Source of the DNA: Macrothele yani
Lineage: Eukaryota > Arthropoda > Arachnida > Araneae > Macrothelidae
Assembly: GCA_039090855.1 (NCBI GenBank)
Contig: CM077007.1
Span: 12,821,515-12,885,514 of the forward strand
Length of the DNA: 64,000 nt
Reading direction: 5' to 3'
Made by a program: the position numbers and the translations under genes. A model generated the notes under the pieces. It saw only the letters and a list, made by a program, of their open reading frames with translations, searched no databases and had not been told where the DNA came from. This document shows positions 63,129-64,000 of this stretch, piece by piece (the stretch's first letter is position 1; each line of letters starts with the position of its first letter).

Positions 63129-64000
63129 ACGATAACTCACGTAAAATTGGTTCGATTTCGATGAAATTTTGGTATGTGGTAGGGGACCATCAGGGGACGA
63201 ACCCTATTGAAAATGGGTGAAGTGGGGTCAAAGGTCACGCCATAAAAGCAGGATCCATTCAATTGCCCTTATGCGTCATAACTTGCGTAAATATGGTTCG
63301 ATTTCGATGAAATTTTAGTATGTGGTAGGGGACCACCAGGGGACGAACCCTATTGAAAATGGGTGAAGTGGGGTCAAAGGTCACGCCATAAGAGCGGGAT
63401 CCATTTCATTGCCTTTATGCGTCATAACATGCGTAAATATTGTTCGATTTCAATGAAATTTCAGTATGTGGTAGAGAACTACCTGGGCACGAACCCTATT
63501 GAAAATTGGCAAATTGTGGTCAAAGGTCAGGCAATGCATAAGAGCGGGATTTATTCCATTGCCCTTATGCGTCATAACTTGCGTAAAAATGGTTCGATTT
63601 CGATGAAATTTTGTTATGTGGTAAGGAACCACCTGGGAACGAAACCTATTGAAAATGGGTGGAATGGGGTCAAAGGTCAGGACATAAAAGCGGGATCCAT
63701 TTAATTGCCTTTATGCGTCATAACATGCGCAAATATGGTTCGATTTCGATGAAATTTTAGTATGTGGTAGGGAACCACTGGGCGCGAACCCTACTGAAAA
63801 TGGGCGAATGGGGTCAAAGGTCAGGCAGGGCATAAAAGCGGTATTTATTCCATTGCCCTTATGCGTCATAACTTACCTAAAAATGGTTCGATTTCGATGA
63901 AATTTTAGTATTTGGTAAGGAACCACCTGGGGACAAATCCTATTGAAAATGGGCGAAATGGGGTCAAATGTCAGGGCATAAAAGTGGAATCCACTCCATT
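63129..64000. repeat. ~147-bp tandem satellite, runs off the window
   Basis: Six unit starts (CGATAACTCACGTAAAATTGG-like, then GCGTCATAACTTGCGTAA) at 63129, 63273, 63419, 63569, 63715 and 63863, so the period is 144-150. Each unit carries GGTTCGATTTCGATGAAATT, ATGTGGTA, CCCTATTGAAAATGGG and GGGGTCAAAGGTCA. Units differ at their ends in an alternating way. The open frame 63363-63704 is a by-product of the repeat. Confidence 0.93.

Noticed and set aside
63363..63704. 113-codon repetitive protein
   Set aside because: The frame merely follows the satellite unit and is broken in neighbouring units.

Overview
This window looks like intergenic or intronic DNA from a repeat-rich invertebrate nuclear genome. 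An arthropod, probably an insect or other hexapod, is my best guess. The basis is its contents: many Tc1/mariner-type transposons, mariner elements resembling those of insects, RTE-type LINEs, a GIY-YIG Penelope-like element, a hAT remnant, several families of tRNA-derived SINEs, satellites and microsatellites, and long AT-rich non-coding stretches. I found no convincing intact host protein gene, no rRNA, no ordinary tRNA gene and no bacterial-style operon. Species cannot be fixed from this sequence alone.

Layout. 1-2 kb: a Tc1-like C-terminal half and a LINE ORF1 (CCHC knuckle), both on the minus strand. 2-9.4 kb: mostly unannotatable DNA with four tRNA-derived SINEs (called SINE-A here), ending in two SINE-A copies in opposite orientation, one inserted in the tail of the other. 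9.5-18.4 kb: three RTE-type LINE copies (two minus, one plus), flanked on both sides by traces of a ~25-bp minisatellite. 18.4-25 kb: a hAT remnant with 8-bp target duplication, mariner and LINE remnants, and an inverted pair of a second tRNA-like repeat (SINE-C). 25-29.1 kb: Tc1, Tc1 fragment, mariner and Tc1 packed end to end. 30.3-32.7 kb: a SINE-A split by a DNA transposon with ~140-bp terminal inverted repeats. 33.2-34.5 kb: Tc1. 35.65-36.68 kb: Penelope-like element bracketed by 96-bp inverted repeats. 38-45 kb: SINE-B, SINE-A, a LINE fragment, a SINE-C palindrome and two Tc1 elements. 45.2-46.7 kb: minisatellites and a 170-bp higher-order satellite that may derive from SINE-A. 46.7-50.8 kb: a mariner with a SINE-A inside it, another SINE-A, then a three-layer nest (SINE-A, a TTAA-flanked foldback element, a Tc1). 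52-60.6 kb: three more Tc1 elements, a SINE-A split by a foldback insertion, and SINE-B. 61-62.5 kb: fragments of other IS630/Tc1-related transposases. 63.1 kb to the end: a ~147-bp tandem satellite.

Coding capacity. Nearly every recognisable protein sequence is a transposase or reverse transcriptase with stops or frameshifts. The least damaged are the Tc1 transposase at 59262-60308 (two nonsense codons) and the RTE ORF starting at 15491 (three small indels). The genes do not form a pathway. The useful information is the order of insertions, readable from target duplications and interrupted repeats, and the number of distinct IS630-Tc1-mariner lineages present side by side.
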